From Marinibacterium profundimaris (GTDB taxonomy: Bacteria; Pseudomonadota; Alphaproteobacteria; Rhodobacterales; Rhodobacteraceae), in the NCBI RefSeq assembly GCF_002210095.1, contig NZ_AQQR01000013.1, forward strand, positions 44,789 through 108,788: a DNA stretch of 64,000 nucleotides, written 5' to 3'. A program made the translations under genes and the position numbers. Below, in pieces: positions 63,061 through 64,000 of this stretch. Position 1 is the stretch's first letter, and each line of letters begins with the position of its first letter. The notes beneath the pieces are model-generated. The model was not told the DNA's origin and searched no databases. It saw nothing but the letters and a program-made list of their open reading frames with translations.

Positions 63061-63870
63061 GTGACTGAAACGAATGGAAAATCTGCCTTGATCCGCGGTG
63101 TCCTTCTCGACATCGGAGGCGTGTTGTACCAGGGAGGCGAGGTCATCCCGGGCGCGCCCGGGGCTGTGACCCGGCTCCGCGATGCCGGTCTCCGGATCCG
63201 CTTTCTCACCAACTCGACGCGTCAGCCCAAACGGCGGATCGTGGAAAAGCTGCGCTCTTTCGGGATCGACGTGGAGCCGGAAGAGGTCATGACGCCTGCC
63301 GCTGCTGCCTGCTCCTGGCTCGAAGAGAACAGCCGTTCGCCCCATCTCCTGATCCACCCCGACCTCGAGGAGGATTTTGCCGGCTGTCCTGGCGCGGGCC
63401 CGACAGCGGTCGTGGTCGGAGATGCCGGTCCCTGCTTCACCTACGACCGGTTGAACACGGCCTTCAGGGAGATTGACCGTGGAGCGCCGTTCATCGCCCT
63501 CGCGGCGAACCGGGTCTTTCGCGACGACGATGGAGAGCTGAGCCTGGATGCCGGCGCCTTCGTCCGCGCGCTGGAGCATGCCAGCGGCAGCGAGGCCCTT
63601 TTGATGGGGAAGCCTTCGGCTGCCTTTTTCCTTGCCGGTGTGGCCGGCCTGGGCTGCGATCCGGTGCAGGTTGCCATGGTCGGTGACGATGCCGAGAGCG
63701 ATGTGGCGGGCGGGTTCAAGGCCGGGCTTGGCATGGGGGTCCTCGTTAAGACCGGGAAGTACCGGGATGGAGACGAGAGTTTTTGCCAGAGCGACAGGGC
63801 GCTGACGGTCGAGGATATCGAGGCTGCGGTTGAGGTCATCCTGCAGGAGGCGGGCAGAGCAAGCGTCTGA
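63061..63870 (+). CDS. HAD-superfamily phosphatase, LHPP-like (TIGR01458 type)
   Basis: 269 residues from GTG 63061. HAD motif I reads LLDIGGVLY, with Gly where most relatives have the second Asp; LHPP-type enzymes have DIS at this point, so this fits that subfamily. Motif II is FLTNST, the Lys is in LMGKPS and motif III is MVGDDAESD. LHPP-like enzymes remove phosphate from small phosphorylated compounds or phospho-His. No partner gene is near. Confidence 0.83.
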   Translation: MTETNGKSALIRGVLLDIGGVLYQGGEVIPGAPGAVTRLRDAGLRIRFLTNSTRQPKRRIVEKLRSFGIDVEPEEVMTPAAAACSWLEENSRSPHLLIHPDLEEDFAGCPGAGPTAVVVGDAGPCFTYDRLNTAFREIDRGAPFIALAANRVFRDDDGELSLDAGAFVRALEHASGSEALLMGKPSAAFFLAGVAGLGCDPVQVAMVGDDAESDVAGGFKAGLGMGVLVKTGKYRDGDESFCQSDRALTVEDIEAAVEVILQEAGRASV

Positions 63871-64000
63871 GAACCCGTTTCTGAGGAATGGTTCGCTGCA
63901 TCCTTCTATCACCACAGGCCGGTTACCAGACCTTCCCGACGTTCCCATGAGCTACCTCCCAAATTTCGGACACTGACATAAGCTATGATTTGCAGTCTGC

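Noticed and set aside
63871..64000. Possible feature at the right edge
   Set aside because: Only 130 bases, AT-richer at the end; no frame, RNA or inverted repeat can be supported.

Overview
The window is about 64 kb of high-GC DNA that reads throughout as a marine-type alphaproteobacterium of the Rhodobacteraceae/Roseobacter group. The pointers are a TRAP carboxylate-type transporter, a UrtABCDE urea transporter with a long UrtB N-terminus, a FrcB-C-A-K sugar transporter with its own kinase, a HemP-type protein, and a dispersed intergenic repeat of the kind common in this family. I cannot name a genus. Most genes are tightly packed, with many 4-bp ATGA overlaps.

Layout. 1-5.8 kb: C-terminus of an aldehyde dehydrogenase, a degraded ~1.1 kb stretch, a TRAP transporter (dctQ-dctM-dctP), then on the minus strand a 5'-truncated, nonsense-mutated gamma-butyrobetaine-dioxygenase-like gene with a small partner. 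5.9-7.9 kb: a mobile-element scrap heap (IS3-type orfA with a one-base deletion, joined to a frameshifted serine recombinase lacking its start) abutting the 3' end of an initiator tRNA-Met. 8-15.6 kb: BNR-repeat protein, putative glycosyltransferase, two tandem paralogous acidic 159-aa proteins of unknown function, cysG, a parvulin-type isomerase and a HupE/UreJ protein. 16-22.2 kb: urtABCDE. 22.7 kb: small outer-membrane beta-barrel.

23.8-38.9 kb is the outstanding region. It holds a single-module, fully reducing type I polyketide synthase (KS-AT-DH-psiKR-ER-KR-ACP plus a fused, catalytically degenerate condensation-like domain), a free-standing condensation/acyltransferase with an intact HHxxxDG motif, a PAPS-dependent sulfotransferase, an RND/MMPL transporter, a LolA-like periplasmic protein and an outer-membrane beta-barrel. 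All are co-directional and mostly overlapping. The gene logic parallels mycobacterial sulfolipid loci (Pks2/PapA/MmpL8/Stf0) but with Gram-negative envelope parts. I infer synthesis and export to the outer membrane of a sulfated polyketide-derived lipid.

38.9-43.2 kb: a minus-strand galB-ligK-galD set (lower gallate/protocatechuate 4,5-cleavage pathway), divergent dgoK, and hemP. 43.4-50.1 kb: a ROK regulator facing, across an AT-rich dyad, an operon frcB-frcC-frcA-frcK-fructokinase-D-lyxose/mannose-type isomerase. 50.2-59.6 kb: N-formylglutamate amidohydrolase family gene, pyk, rpmI-rplT, a serine hydrolase on the opposite strand, pheS, cupin, YrhK-like protein, pheT. 59.7-64 kb: DUF3604 protein, acetamidase/formamidase, tRNA-Gly(TCC), and an LHPP-like HAD phosphatase.

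All assignments come from reading the sequence and recalled family motifs; no database search was run.
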